DNA of 64,000 bases from DATMER01 sp040349255 (GCA_040349255.1 JBEQUE010000051.1:8996-72995), one strand, 5' to 3'. Counted from the first letter of the stretch, positions 35,282-44,592 are shown. The notes: generated by a model from the sequence alone, not told the origin. Translations and numbers: made by a program.

Positions 35282-36286
35282 GTGCTGACGAGCGACTTCG
35301 ACTACGACCTTCCCGAGGAGAGCATCGCGCAGGAGGCGGCGCCCCGCGGGGAGAGCCGGCTGCTGGTCCTCGACGCCGAAGGACCGGACCGCCACCGCCG
35401 AGTCCACGACCTGCCGAAGCTCCTCCGGGCCGGCGACCTCCTGGTGCTCAACGACACCCGGGTGATCCCGGCCCGCCTCTTCGGCGAGCGCGAAGGCGGC
35501 GGTGGAGGCAGGATGGAGATCCTGCTGATCGAGAAGGTCGGCGAATTGGAATGGGAAGCGCTCGTGCGGCCCGGCCGCCGCGCCAGGCCCGGCACGGCGC
35601 TGCGCTTCGAGGAGTTGGCCGCCGAGGTGGTGGACAAGAGAGAGGACCGGTATCGGTTGAGATTCTCGGAGCCGGTCGAGCCCCACCTGGACCGGCTCGG
35701 CCACGTGCCGCTGCCGCCCTACATCCGCCGGCCGGACCGGGAGGCCGACCGCGAGCGCTATCAGACCGTCTATGCCAGGAACCCCGGAGCCGTGGCCGCG
35801 CCCACCGCGGGCCTCCACTTCACCGAGGAGATCCTGAAGGAGACGGCCGCCACCGGGATCGGCGTGGCCCGGGTGACGCTCCACGTGGGAATCGGCACGT
35901 TCAAGCCGGTCTCCGTCGAAAGGGTGGAGGATCACCGCATGGACCGCGAGCGCTACGAGGTGAGCGACGAGACCTCCGAGGCGATCCGCCGCACCCGGGA
36001 GAGCGGCGGCCGGATCGTGGCCGTGGGCACCACGGTGGTCCGCACCCTGGAGTCCGCGGCGCTCGCCGGGAACCGCGGCTCCACGGAGCTGTTCATCACG
36101 CCGGGGTTCCGCTTCCGGGTGGTGGACGTGCTGCTGACCAACTTCCACCTGCCCCGCTCCACCCTGCTCATGCTGGTCTCCGCCTTCGCGGGCCGCGAGC
36201 GGGTGCTCGCCGCCTACGAGGAGGCCGTGCGCGAGGGGTACCGGTTCTACTCCTACGGCGACGCCATGCTCACTTCGAGGGTTTGA
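35282..36286 (+). CDS. queA: tRNA preQ1(34) S-adenosylmethionine ribosyltransferase-isomerase QueA
   Basis: Transfers and isomerises the ribosyl part of SAM onto preQ1 in tRNA to form epoxyqueuosine. Strong family blocks: SDFDYDLPEESIAQEA, VLNDTRVIPARLFG, PLPPYIRR, QTVYARNPGAVAAPTAGLHF, HVGIGTFKPV and LLTNFHLPRSTLLMLV. 334 aa is normal. GTG start 12 nt after the MFS gene. Its last 17 nt overlap the 3' end of the convergent beta-propeller gene. Confidence 0.96.
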   Translation: MLTSDFDYDLPEESIAQEAAPRGESRLLVLDAEGPDRHRRVHDLPKLLRAGDLLVLNDTRVIPARLFGEREGGGGGRMEILLIEKVGELEWEALVRPGRRARPGTALRFEELAAEVVDKREDRYRLRFSEPVEPHLDRLGHVPLPPYIRRPDREADRERYQTVYARNPGAVAAPTAGLHFTEEILKETAATGIGVARVTLHVGIGTFKPVSVERVEDHRMDRERYEVSDETSEAIRRTRESGGRIVAVGTTVVRTLESAALAGNRGSTELFITPGFRFRVVDVLLTNFHLPRSTLLMLVSAFAGRERVLAAYEEAVREGYRFYSYGDAMLTSRV

Positions 36287-37298
36287 CGTCCAGCGACGAC
36301 ATCCCCATGCCGTCCGGCTCCTTGCCGGCGGTGAGCGCTCCCACCTTCTTCCACTCGGCCAGATCCACGATCGAGATCTGGTCGGCGTTGGCGTGGGCCA
36401 CATAGGCGCGCTTGCCGTCCGGCGCGATCTCGATGCCAATCGGGACCGAGCTGTTGCCGAAGTCGGCCAGGAGCCGGCCGGCCCGGTCCGCGGCGGGCGG
36501 CGCCTCCAGCGGGATGCGGCGTTCGAGGATCAGGCCGGAGGTGGAGAACACGGCCACGTCGCCGCTCTTGGCAAGGCTCACCAGAACCCGCTTGCCGTCC
36601 GGCGTGACCTCGGCGCGGATCGGGAAGGAGGCGGCCTCGAACGTCTTCACGATCTTCAGGGTCGCGGCATCCACCACGCTCACCGAATCGGCCGCCCGGT
36701 TGGTCACCCAGACCTGCTTGCCGTCCGGGGTGACGGCGATCCCTTCGGAGCCGGCCGCGGTGGGAACGTCGGCGAGCTTCTTCCCGTCCTTGAGGTCGAA
36801 GGCCGTGATGCCGCCGGAGCCGATGTTGGCCACGAAGGCGCGGCTGCCGTCGGGGGTGACGGCGACCATATGAGAGACCTCCTGACCGGTGGTGAGCGCC
36901 CGTACCACCTTGCCCGCCTCGGTGTCGACCTCGAGAAGCGCCTTGCTGGCCTCCGAGGTCACGAGCGCGCGGCTTTTTCCGATCCAGACCATGCCGTGCG
37001 GCTTGCGGTACTCGCCCAGGTCGATCGTCCGGACCACCTTCGCGCCGGGCACGTCGATCAGGGTGAGCGTGGAGCCCGGCTTCTCTCCGGTGCCGTAGTT
37101 GGCGATCAGGGCGAGGCGCCCGTCGCGCGATACCGCGACCTCGTGCGGCCCGGTCCCGACCGGCAGCGTGGCGGCCACCTTGCCGGACCCGAGGTCCACC
37201 AGGGACACCGTGGCCTCCGACTTGTTCGCCACGATCAGGGTGGCCGCCTGGAGGGAGTTGGCGAAGAGGAGCGCAAACAGAAGCAGGCGTGTCGGCAT
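36270..37298 (-). CDS. Secreted YVTN-type beta-propeller protein
   Basis: 342-aa periplasmic protein: signal peptide MPTRLLLFALLFANSLQAA, then about seven repeats of the type VAVTPDGSRAFVANIGSG, IAVTPDGKQVWVTNRAADSV, AEVTPDGKRVLVSLAKSGDV, IEIAPDGKRAYVAHANADQI. Such propellers serve as binding or scaffold proteins; no catalytic residues are evident. CAGGAGATCAAG directly precedes ATG 37298, so I rejected an upstream in-frame start. Function unknown. Confidence 0.85.
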   Translation of the reverse strand: MPTRLLLFALLFANSLQAATLIVANKSEATVSLVDLGSGKVAATLPVGTGPHEVAVSRDGRLALIANYGTGEKPGSTLTLIDVPGAKVVRTIDLGEYRKPHGMVWIGKSRALVTSEASKALLEVDTEAGKVVRALTTGQEVSHMVAVTPDGSRAFVANIGSGGITAFDLKDGKKLADVPTAAGSEGIAVTPDGKQVWVTNRAADSVSVVDAATLKIVKTFEAASFPIRAEVTPDGKRVLVSLAKSGDVAVFSTSGLILERRIPLEAPPAADRAGRLLADFGNSSVPIGIEIAPDGKRAYVAHANADQISIVDLAEWKKVGALTAGKEPDGMGMSSLDVKPSK

Positions 37299-37346
37299 CT
37301 TGATCTCCTGGGGGGTTCTCCTGAGAGACGGAACTCTAGCAGAGGA

Positions 37347-37352
37347 TAGAAT
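37347..37352 (+). promoter_or_regulatory. Putative -10 hexamer TAGAAT of the acyl-CoA mutase gene
   Basis: TAGAAT followed by CCCCTCT and ATG 37360 (7 nt), no proper Shine-Dalgarno spacing; leaderless transcript inferred. Confidence 0.5.
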
Positions 37353-37359
37353 CCCCTCT

Positions 37360-38916
37360 ATGGCTACCGAGACGCCCAAGTTCTACCGGCCGGAGGACGT
37401 GGCGGAGATCCCCTACGCCGACCCCGGCGACTACCCCTACACGCGCGGCCTCTACTCCGAGATGTACCGCCGCCGCCACTGGACCATGCGCCAGTACGCC
37501 GGCTACGCCAGCGCCGAGGAGTCCAACAAGCGCTACCGTTACCTGCTCGCCCAGGGGACCACCGGCCTCTCGGTCGCCTTCGACCTGCCGACCCAGATCG
37601 GCTACGACTCCGACCACTCCCTCGCCCAGGGCGAGGTCGGCCGCGTCGGCGTCGCCATCTCGTCCATCGAGGACATGCGCCGGCTGTTCGACGGCATCCC
37701 GCTCGACCAGGTCACCACCTCGATGACGATCAACGCCACGGCGTCGATCCTCCTCGCCCTCTACCTCGCGGTCGCCGAGGAGCAGGGGGTCTCGTGGGAC
37801 AAGGTCGGCGGCACGGTCCAGAACGACATCCTCAAGGAGTACGCGGCCCGCGGCACCTACATCTATCCTCCCAAACCGTCCCTGAAACTCGTGACCGACG
37901 TCATCGCCTTCTGCGCCGACCGGGTCCCGAAGTGGAACACGATCTCGATCTCCGGCTACCACATGCGCGAGGCCGGCAGCACGGCGGTCCAGGAGGTCGC
38001 GTTCACGCTCGCCCACGGCCTCGCCTACGTCGAGGCGGCGCTGGCGCGCGGGCTCGACATCGACGACTTCGCGCCCCGCCTGTCCTTCTTCTTCAACGCC
38101 CACAACCACTTCCTGGAGGAGGTGGCGAAGTTCCGCGCCGCCCGGCGGCTCTGGGCCGAGCTCGTCAAGGAGCGGTTCTCTCCCAAGGACCCGCGCTCGC
38201 TCTGGCTGCGCTTCCACACCCAGACCGCGGGCTCGACCCTCACCGCCCAGCAGCCGCAGAACAACGTGGTGCGGGTGGCGATCCAGGCGCTCGCCGCGGT
38301 CTGCGGCGGCACCCAGTCGCTCCACACCAACTCGCTCGACGAGGCGCTCGGCCTGCCCACCGAGGAGGCCGCCCGCCTGGCCCTCCGCACGCAGCAGGTC
38401 ATCGCCAACGAGAGCGGTGTCACCGACGTGGCCGACCCGCTCGGCGGCTCCTACGTCATCGAGGCCTGGACCGACGAGATCGCGACCCGGGCCCGCGACT
38501 ACATCCGCCGCGTCGAGGAGATGGGCGGCGCCCTCGCGGCGCTGGAGCGCGGCTTCCAGCAGCGCGAGATCGCCGACGCCGCCTACCAGCACCAGCTCGC
38601 GGTCGAAGAGGGCCGGCAGAAGGTGGTCGGCGTCAACGCCTATACCCGCGAGGAGGAGCCCGCCACCGAGCTGCTGCGGATCGACCCGGCGGTCGAGCGC
38701 GAGCAGGTCGAGCGCCTCCAGGCCCTCCGCGCCCGCCGCCATGCCGACGGTACTGCCCGCGCTCAGGCCAGCCTCCGGGCTCTCGAAACCGCGGCGGGCG
38801 AGGACAGGAACCTCATGCCGCCGATCCTCGACTGCGTCCGCGCCGAGGTCACCCTGGGTGAGATCGCGGACGCGCTGCGCAAGGTGTACGGCGAGTTCCG
38901 GGAGGCGGTGGACTAG
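37360..38916 (+). CDS. Methylmalonyl-CoA mutase large (catalytic) subunit
   Basis: 518-aa TIM-barrel subunit of a B12-dependent acyl-CoA mutase, without the C-terminal cobalamin-binding domain, which must come from a separate small subunit. LLAQGTTGLSVAFDLPTQIG, GTVQNDILKEY and CGGTQSLHTNSLDEALGLP are diagnostic. By alignment with the Propionibacterium enzyme, Tyr46 (RQY), Gln154, Arg164 and His201 match Tyr89, Gln197, Arg207 and His244; isobutyryl-CoA mutase has Phe and Gln at the first and third of these. So (R)-methylmalonyl-CoA/succinyl-CoA interconversion is likeliest. No small subunit or MeaB-type chaperone is in the window. Confidence 0.9.
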   Translation: MATETPKFYRPEDVAEIPYADPGDYPYTRGLYSEMYRRRHWTMRQYAGYASAEESNKRYRYLLAQGTTGLSVAFDLPTQIGYDSDHSLAQGEVGRVGVAISSIEDMRRLFDGIPLDQVTTSMTINATASILLALYLAVAEEQGVSWDKVGGTVQNDILKEYAARGTYIYPPKPSLKLVTDVIAFCADRVPKWNTISISGYHMREAGSTAVQEVAFTLAHGLAYVEAALARGLDIDDFAPRLSFFFNAHNHFLEEVAKFRAARRLWAELVKERFSPKDPRSLWLRFHTQTAGSTLTAQQPQNNVVRVAIQALAAVCGGTQSLHTNSLDEALGLPTEEAARLALRTQQVIANESGVTDVADPLGGSYVIEAWTDEIATRARDYIRRVEEMGGALAALERGFQQREIADAAYQHQLAVEEGRQKVVGVNAYTREEEPATELLRIDPAVEREQVERLQALRARRHADGTARAQASLRALETAAGEDRNLMPPILDCVRAEVTLGEIADALRKVYGEFREAVD

Positions 38917-38921
38917 ACAGC

Positions 38922-40562
38922 ATGCCGAACCCGATCTCCCCGGAGCTGGCCCAGGTCATCCTGGCCTCGATCGGCGACGGCGTCCTCGCCAGCGACGCCG
39001 ACGGCAGGGTGGAGTACATGAACCCGGCGGCCGAGAAGCTCACCGGCTGGAGCCAGGACGAGGCCCGGGGCCGCCTCCTGTCCGAGGTCTTCCGTCTGAC
39101 CGAAGAGGCGAGCGGCCAGGCTCTGGAGCATCGCGACGGCCGGCGCTACGCCGTGGAGATCGCCTCTACCCCGATCCACCCTGCGGACGGCAAACCCGCA
39201 GGCACCGTGATCGTCTTCCAGGACGTGAGCGACCGCCGCCTGCTCGGCCTCCAGCTCGCCCACCAGGCCACCCACGACGAGCTCACCGGCCTGTTCAACC
39301 GCCAGGCGTTCGACAGCCACCTCCAGCGCGCCCTCGAAGAGACCCGCACCCGTGGCACCCACCACGCGCTCTGCTACCTGGACCTCGACCAGTTCAAGGT
39401 CGTCAACGAGACCTGCGGCCACCTGGCCGGCGACGAGCTGCTCTGCCGGGTGACCTCGATCCTCCAGGACACCATGCGCGAGACCGACCTCGTGGCGCGC
39501 CTCGGCGGCGACGAGCTCGCCGTGCTCCTGCCCCGTACCCCCCTCGCCGAGGCCGAAGCCCGGGTGGCCCGATTTCACCAGGCCCTGCAGGTCTTCCGCT
39601 TCACCTGGCGCGACAAGACGTTCACCGTCACCGCCAGCATCGGCCTCGTGCCGATCACCCCGGAGTTCCGGACCGTCAACCACCTCCTGTCGGCCGCCGA
39701 CCACGCCTGCTACGTGGCCAAGGAGAAAGGCCGCAACCGCATCCAGGTCTACCAGGAGGACGACGGCGTGTTCGTCCAGCGCCAGGGCGAGATGAGCTGG
39801 GTGGTGCGCATCCAGGAGACCCTGGAGCAGAACCGCTTCCGGCTGTTCTCCCAGGCCATCCAGCCGCTGTCGAAGGCGGCCTCGCGGGGGATCTACTTCG
39901 AGGTCCTGCTGCGCATGGTGGAAGAGGACGGCCGCATCCACCTGCCGAGCGACTTCATCCGCGCCGCCGAGCGCTACGGCCTGATGCAGAACCTCGACCG
40001 CTGGGTCCTGCGCGAGTGCCTGCGCACCCTGCGCAGCCAGCCGCCGCCGTTCCTGGACCTCCTTCACCTGTGCTCGATCAACCTGTCCGGGGCTTCGGTC
40101 GGCGACGAGGGTTTCCTCGATTTCCTGGAGGAGGAGCTGGCGGCCTCCGGCGTGCCGGCGGAGAAGGTCTGCTTCGAGATCACCGAGACCGCGGCCATCG
40201 CGAGCTTCAGCCAGGCCGAGCGCCTGCTCACCCGTCTCTCCGCCCGCGGCGCGCGCTTCGCGCTCGACGACTTCGGCAGCGGCATGGCCTCCTACAGCTA
40301 CCTCAAGGACCTGCCGGTGAGCATCCTCAAGATCGACGGCCGGTTCGTCAAGGACATCGTGACCGATCCGATGGACCTGGCCATGGTCGAGTCCATCAAC
40401 CAGGTCGGCCACGTGATGGGCCTGCTCACCGTGGCCGAAGGCATCTCCAGCAGCGCCGTGGTCGGGAAGCTGCGCTCGGTGGGCGTGGACTACGCCCAGG
40501 GCCACTGGATCAGCCCTCCCCGGCCGCTCGGCGAGTCCTGTGCCGTTGCGTCCAGACGTTGA
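38922..40562 (+). CDS. PAS-GGDEF-EAL cyclic-di-GMP signalling protein
   Basis: 546-aa soluble protein: PAS domain (about 10-115), GGDEF domain with signature RLGGDELAVLL, and EAL domain. The GGDEL variant keeps the catalytic G-G-D-E core. The EAL signature reads EVL (YFEVLLRM) and the other phosphodiesterase residues are present: SINLSG (Asn), FEITET (Glu), LDDFGSG (Asp-Asp), LKIDG (Lys), AEGI (Glu) and YAQGHW (Gln), so c-di-GMP hydrolysis is plausible. Five nucleotides after the mutase gene, so probably co-transcribed. May affect pilus motility, an inference from general c-di-GMP biology. Confidence 0.92.
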   Translation: MPNPISPELAQVILASIGDGVLASDADGRVEYMNPAAEKLTGWSQDEARGRLLSEVFRLTEEASGQALEHRDGRRYAVEIASTPIHPADGKPAGTVIVFQDVSDRRLLGLQLAHQATHDELTGLFNRQAFDSHLQRALEETRTRGTHHALCYLDLDQFKVVNETCGHLAGDELLCRVTSILQDTMRETDLVARLGGDELAVLLPRTPLAEAEARVARFHQALQVFRFTWRDKTFTVTASIGLVPITPEFRTVNHLLSAADHACYVAKEKGRNRIQVYQEDDGVFVQRQGEMSWVVRIQETLEQNRFRLFSQAIQPLSKAASRGIYFEVLLRMVEEDGRIHLPSDFIRAAERYGLMQNLDRWVLRECLRTLRSQPPPFLDLLHLCSINLSGASVGDEGFLDFLEEELAASGVPAEKVCFEITETAAIASFSQAERLLTRLSARGARFALDDFGSGMASYSYLKDLPVSILKIDGRFVKDIVTDPMDLAMVESINQVGHVMGLLTVAEGISSSAVVGKLRSVGVDYAQGHWISPPRPLGESCAVASRR

Positions 40563-40620
40563 GCGGATGACAGACAACCTCTTGTGCCTGTAGGATGTGG
40601 CACTCTCATCAGGAGGCCGC

Positions 40621-42168
40621 ATGTCGGAAACGATCGCCGCGACGCCGCGCCGCACCGAGGAGGAGACAACCGGTTTCGTCCGGGAGCTGGGGCTCCTGGA
40701 CTCCACGATGATCGTCGCCGGGTCCATGATCGGCTCCGGCATCTTCATCGTGCCGGCCGAGATCACCCGCCAGGTGGGATCGGGCGGATGGCTGCTCATG
40801 GTCTGGCTGGTGACCGGCCTGCTCACCGTCTCCGCCGCCCTGTCCTACGGCGAGCTGGCGGCCATGATGCCGAAGGCCGGCGGCCAGTACGTCTACCTGC
40901 GCGAGGCCTACTCGCCGCTCTGGGGCTTCCTCTACGGCTGGACCCTGTTCCTGGTCATCCAGACCGGCACCATCGCCGCCGTGGCCGTGGGCTTCGCCCG
41001 CTTCCTCGGGGTGCTGTTCCCGAAGGTCTCCCCCGACTCCTACGTGATCGCTCCGATCGACCTGTCGGGCAGCTACGCGCTCAGCCTCTCGACCCAGCAG
41101 CTCGTGGCGATCCTCCTGCTGCTCTTCCTGACCTGGCTCAACACGCGCGGCATCCGCCTGGGCAAGATGATCCAGAACCTGTTCACCTCGGCGAAGACCG
41201 CTTCGCTCTTCGTCCTGATCCTGCTCGGAGTCCTGGTGGGGCGCAACGCCGGGGCGATCGCCGACAACTTCGGCAACCTCTGGACGCCGCGCAACGCCGT
41301 GCCGATCGAGGCCGGGATCGCCGGCGCGCCGGTCGCCCTCGCCACGGCCGGGGCCTTCGGCCTGTTCATCGCCTTCTGCGTGGCGCAGGTGGGCTCGCTG
41401 TTCTCCGCCGACGCCTGGAACAACATCACCTTCACCGCCGGCGAGGTGAAGAACCCGCGGCGCAACATCCCCCTTTCGCTCGCCGCCGGCACGTCCCTGG
41501 TGATCGGGCTCTACCTGCTCGCCAACCTGGCCTATCTCTGCGTGCTGCCGCTCGACGCCATCCAGAACGCGGCCGACGACCGGGTGGCGACCGCGGCTCT
41601 CCAGGTGATCTTCGGGCCGGTGGGCGCCTCGATCATGGCGGTGGCCATTCTCATCTCGACCTTCGGCTGCAACAACGGCCTGATCCTGGCCGGCGCGCGG
41701 GTCTACTACGCCATGGCCTGCGACCGGCTGTTCTTCCGCCGCACGGGCACGCTCAACTCCCGGCACGTGCCCGCCTTCGGCCTCGTTCTCCAATGCGCCT
41801 GGGCCTCGCTCCTGGTGCTGGCGCGCACCCGCACGGTCGATGCCGCCGGCCAGGCGACCTATGGCAACCTGTACGGCCGGCTGCTCGACTACGTCGTGTT
41901 CGCGGTGCTGATCTTCTACATCCTGACGATCGCCGGGATCTTCGTCCTGCGCCGGAAGCGGCCGGACGCGGAGCGGCCCTACCGGGCGTTCGGCTACCCG
42001 GTGGTGCCGGTCCTCTACATCCTGGCGGCGACCGCGATCTCGCTCGTGCTGCTGGTCTACCGGACCCAGACCAGCCTGCCGGGACTGCTCATCGTCCTGA
42101 CCGGAATTCCCGTGTTTTTCCTCTGGCGGCGGACCGGCGTTCCGGCCCGCAGTCCGGAAGGCTCATGA
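40621..42168 (+). CDS. APC-family amino acid transporter (LAT-like)
   Basis: 515-aa, 12-helix permease. VAGSMIGSGIFIVPAEITRQ is the first-helix substrate motif of the L-type amino acid exchanger group; YGELAAMMPKAGGQYVYLREAY follows. FSADAWNNITFTAGEVKNP and PDAERPYRAFGYPVVPVLY are also family marks. AGGAGG lies 5 nt before ATG 40621, so an earlier in-frame GTG at 40597 is rejected. Substrate probably neutral amino acids. Confidence 0.88.
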   Translation: MSETIAATPRRTEEETTGFVRELGLLDSTMIVAGSMIGSGIFIVPAEITRQVGSGGWLLMVWLVTGLLTVSAALSYGELAAMMPKAGGQYVYLREAYSPLWGFLYGWTLFLVIQTGTIAAVAVGFARFLGVLFPKVSPDSYVIAPIDLSGSYALSLSTQQLVAILLLLFLTWLNTRGIRLGKMIQNLFTSAKTASLFVLILLGVLVGRNAGAIADNFGNLWTPRNAVPIEAGIAGAPVALATAGAFGLFIAFCVAQVGSLFSADAWNNITFTAGEVKNPRRNIPLSLAAGTSLVIGLYLLANLAYLCVLPLDAIQNAADDRVATAALQVIFGPVGASIMAVAILISTFGCNNGLILAGARVYYAMACDRLFFRRTGTLNSRHVPAFGLVLQCAWASLLVLARTRTVDAAGQATYGNLYGRLLDYVVFAVLIFYILTIAGIFVLRRKRPDAERPYRAFGYPVVPVLYILAATAISLVLLVYRTQTSLPGLLIVLTGIPVFFLWRRTGVPARSPEGS

Positions 42169-42196
42169 CCCCAACTTTCCTGGAGGCCTAGATTCC

Positions 42197-43762
42197 ATGG
42201 CAAAAAACATCTTTGCCAGAAAGCCCCTCGAGATGCTCCTGGCCGAGGCCAAGGACGACAACCGGCTGCGCCGGGTCCTCGGTCCGGTCCAGCTCTCCGC
42301 TCTTGGGGTGGGCGCCATCATCGGCGCGGGCATCTTCGTCGCGACCGGCGAGGCGGCCCACAACATCGCCGGCCCGGCGCTGATGCTCTCCTACGTCGTC
42401 GCCGGCATCACCTGCATCTTCGCGGCGCTCTGCTATGCGGAGTTCGCTTCCATGGTGCCGGTCGCCGGCTCGGCGTACACCTATGCCTACGCAACCCTCG
42501 GCGAGCTGTTCGCCTGGATCATCGGCTGGGATCTGGTCCTGGAGTACGCGGTGGGAAGCGCGACCGTGGCCAACGGATGGTCGGGATACTTCCAAAGCGT
42601 CATGGCCAAGGCGGGGCTCGTCCTGCCGAAGATCTTCCAGGAAGCCCCGATCCGCTACGACGCGGCGACCGGCGAGTTCGTCTCGACCGGCTCGTACATC
42701 AACCTGACGGCGATCATCATCGTCACCATCGTCACCATCATCCTCGTGAAGGGGATCTCCGAGAGCGCCAGCTTCAACGCCGCGATGGTCGCGGTCAAGC
42801 TGGCCGCCGTGCTGTTCGTGATCGGCGTCGGCGCCTTCTACGTCAACCCGGACAACTGGCATCCCTTCGCCCCGTATGGATGGACCGGCCTGAGCTTCTT
42901 CGGCAAGCACGTCGCCGGCCAGGCCGATGCCGGCGGTACACCGCTCGGCATGCTCGCGGGCGCGGCCATCATCTTCTTCGCCTACATCGGCTTCGACTCG
43001 GTGTCCACGCACACCGAGGAGGCGAAGAACCCGCAGCGCGACGTGCCGATCGGCATCATCGCCTCGCTGCTCATCTGCACCGTGCTCTACATCGCCGTGG
43101 TCGCGGTCCTGACCGGCATGGTCAGGTACGACCAGATCGACGTCGCGGCCGGCGTCAGCGACGCGTTCAAGCAACAAGGGCTCGGGGTCGCGGAGGTCAT
43201 CATCGCGATCGCCGGCGTGGCCGGCATCACCTCGGTGCTGCTGGTCATGATGCTCTCCGGCCCGCGCGTGTTCCTGGCCATGGCCCGCGACGGCCTGGTC
43301 CCCAAGGGCTTCTTCGGCGACGTCCATCCGAAGTTCCGCACGCCCTGGCGGTCGACGATCCTGGTCGGGGTGTTCGTCTGCGTCCTGACCGGCTTCCTGC
43401 CGCTCGGCTTCCTCCTCCACCTGACCAACATCGGCACCCTGTTCGCGTTCGTCATCGTGTGCGCCGCGGTGCTCATCATGCGCAAGAAGTACCCCGACGC
43501 CGAGCGGCCGTTCAAGTGCCCGTGGGTGCCGGTGGTGCCGGTCCTGGGCATCCTCTCCTGCCTGATGCTGATGTTCTCGCTGCCGGCGGACAACTGGCTG
43601 CGGCTCCTGGTCTGGCTGCTCATCGGCTTCGTGATCTACTTCGCGTACGGCCGGCACCACAGCGTGATGGCCACCCACACCCTGCACGAGGCGGCGAAGC
43701 ACGGCATCTCGCCGCAGCAGAGCCTGCACAGCCCGCACAAGCACCCGGAGGACCGCGAGTAG
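42197..43762 (+). CDS. APC-family amino acid permease (cationic amino acid transporter type)
   Basis: 521-aa paralogue of the permease at 25216: GVGAIIGAGIFVATGEAAHN, CYAEFASMVPVAGSAYTYAY and FFAYIGFDSVSTHTEEAKNP correspond closely. The C-terminal tail HHSVMATHTLHEAAKH is His-rich. GGAGG is 10 nt before ATG. 28 nt after the other permease gene and followed by a strong terminator, so the two form one unit. Confidence 0.88.
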   Translation: MAKNIFARKPLEMLLAEAKDDNRLRRVLGPVQLSALGVGAIIGAGIFVATGEAAHNIAGPALMLSYVVAGITCIFAALCYAEFASMVPVAGSAYTYAYATLGELFAWIIGWDLVLEYAVGSATVANGWSGYFQSVMAKAGLVLPKIFQEAPIRYDAATGEFVSTGSYINLTAIIIVTIVTIILVKGISESASFNAAMVAVKLAAVLFVIGVGAFYVNPDNWHPFAPYGWTGLSFFGKHVAGQADAGGTPLGMLAGAAIIFFAYIGFDSVSTHTEEAKNPQRDVPIGIIASLLICTVLYIAVVAVLTGMVRYDQIDVAAGVSDAFKQQGLGVAEVIIAIAGVAGITSVLLVMMLSGPRVFLAMARDGLVPKGFFGDVHPKFRTPWRSTILVGVFVCVLTGFLPLGFLLHLTNIGTLFAFVIVCAAVLIMRKKYPDAERPFKCPWVPVVPVLGILSCLMLMFSLPADNWLRLLVWLLIGFVIYFAYGRHHSVMATHTLHEAAKHGISPQQSLHSPHKHPEDRE

Positions 43763-43787
43763 CAGCAGAGTCGCGGATCGAGTTGGA

Positions 43788-43811
43788 AAGGGCGGCCGCA
43801 AGGCCGCCCTT
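43788..43811 (+). terminator. Terminator after the permease pair
   Basis: AAGGGCGGCC-GCAA-GGCCGCCCTT: 10-bp stem with a stable GCAA tetraloop, followed by CGTGTCTT. Ends 26 nt after the permease stop. Confidence 0.7.
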
Positions 43812-43817
43812 CGTGTC

Positions 43818-43846
43818 TTGATCCCCCGAATTGAAATGGCTATTCT
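43818..43846 (+). promoter_or_regulatory. Promoter of phd-vapC 1
   Basis: TTGATC (43818-43823), 17-nt spacer, TATTCT (43841-43846), ending 6 nt before ATG 43853; leaderless mRNA inferred. Confidence 0.6.
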
Positions 43847-43852
43847 AGCCAT
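43836..43852. promoter_or_regulatory. Operator palindrome of phd-vapC 1
   Basis: ATGGCTA-TTC-TAGCCAT, a perfect 7-bp inverted repeat covering the -10 and abutting the antitoxin ATG; the expected site for antitoxin or toxin-antitoxin autorepression. Confidence 0.65.
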
Positions 43853-44152
43853 ATGAAGACAGCCACCCTTACCGAAACGAAGAATCACCTCAGCTCGCTC
43901 ATCGATCAGGTCCGCCACGGCGAAACCATCCTGATCCTGGATCGGGGCCGCGCGGTGGCTCGTCTGGCTTCCGTTCTGGCTGAGGAAAGTGCCGCTCCTG
44001 AGGGAAGGGTCGAGCGTCTGGAACGGCAGGGAATCCTGCACCGGGCTCAGGCGTCAAAGGGACCGGATCTCTTCCAACGTCCGCGACCGGTGGCTCGCGA
44101 AGGCGCCAGCGTGCTGCAGGAGCTCCTGGATGAACGGAGCAGCGGGCGGTGA
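43853..44152 (+). CDS. Phd/YefM-type antitoxin
   Basis: 99-aa antitoxin: MKTATLTETKNHLSSLIDQV is the Phd/YefM DNA-binding start and ETILILDRGRAVARLASV the conserved beta-hairpin. The C-terminal half is charged and probably wraps the VapC toxin. Stop overlaps the toxin GTG (GTGA). A palindrome touching its ATG is the likely operator. Confidence 0.87.
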   Translation: MKTATLTETKNHLSSLIDQVRHGETILILDRGRAVARLASVLAEESAAPEGRVERLERQGILHRAQASKGPDLFQRPRPVAREGASVLQELLDERSSGR

Positions 44153-44592
44153 GATTCTGGGACAGCTCGGCCCTGGTGCCGCTCCTGGTTGAAGAGGAGA
44201 CCAGCAAACCTTTGGAAGCCCTGTTCCGGGACGAGCAGAGCGTCGCCGTGTGGTGGGGCGCCGAGGTCGAATGCGCTTCCGCGGCGGCGCGGCTCGAACG
44301 GATGGGCAAGCTCACCGCGGCCGAGACGAGCGACGTGTTTCAGCAGCTCCAGAAGCTCGCCCAGGTCTGGCATCTTGTCGATCCAGTGGAGACGATCCGA
44401 GTCTCCGCCAAACGCTTTCTCCGCGTCCATGACATCCGTGCCGCGGATGCCCTGCAGCTTGCCGCTGCCTTCCTGGCTGCTGAAGGACGCCCCGCAAGCC
44501 TTGAGGTCGTCTGCCTGGATGACCGGCTGGTCACGGCCGCTCGCCGAGAAGGCTTTCAGGTTGTAGACCGTTCTTCCCTGCTGGGCCAGTAA
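44149..44592 (+). CDS. VapC-type PIN-domain toxin
   Basis: 147-aa PIN endoribonuclease. Acidic metal-binding residues: Asp5 in MRFWDSSALVPLL, Glu in WWGAEVECAS, Asp in IRAADALQLAAAF and the terminal Asp pair in VVCLDDRLVTAARREGF. VapC toxins cleave tRNA or rRNA. GTG start inside the antitoxin stop. Its frame continues open for 90 codons after the stop, with a gene relic. Confidence 0.88.
   Translation: MRFWDSSALVPLLVEEETSKPLEALFRDEQSVAVWWGAEVECASAAARLERMGKLTAAETSDVFQQLQKLAQVWHLVDPVETIRVSAKRFLRVHDIRAADALQLAAAFLAAEGRPASLEVVCLDDRLVTAARREGFQVVDRSSLLGQ

Noticed and set aside
40597..40620. Upstream GTG start for the LAT-like permease
   Set aside because: AGGAGG lies 5 nt before ATG 40621, and the extra residues have no family similarity.
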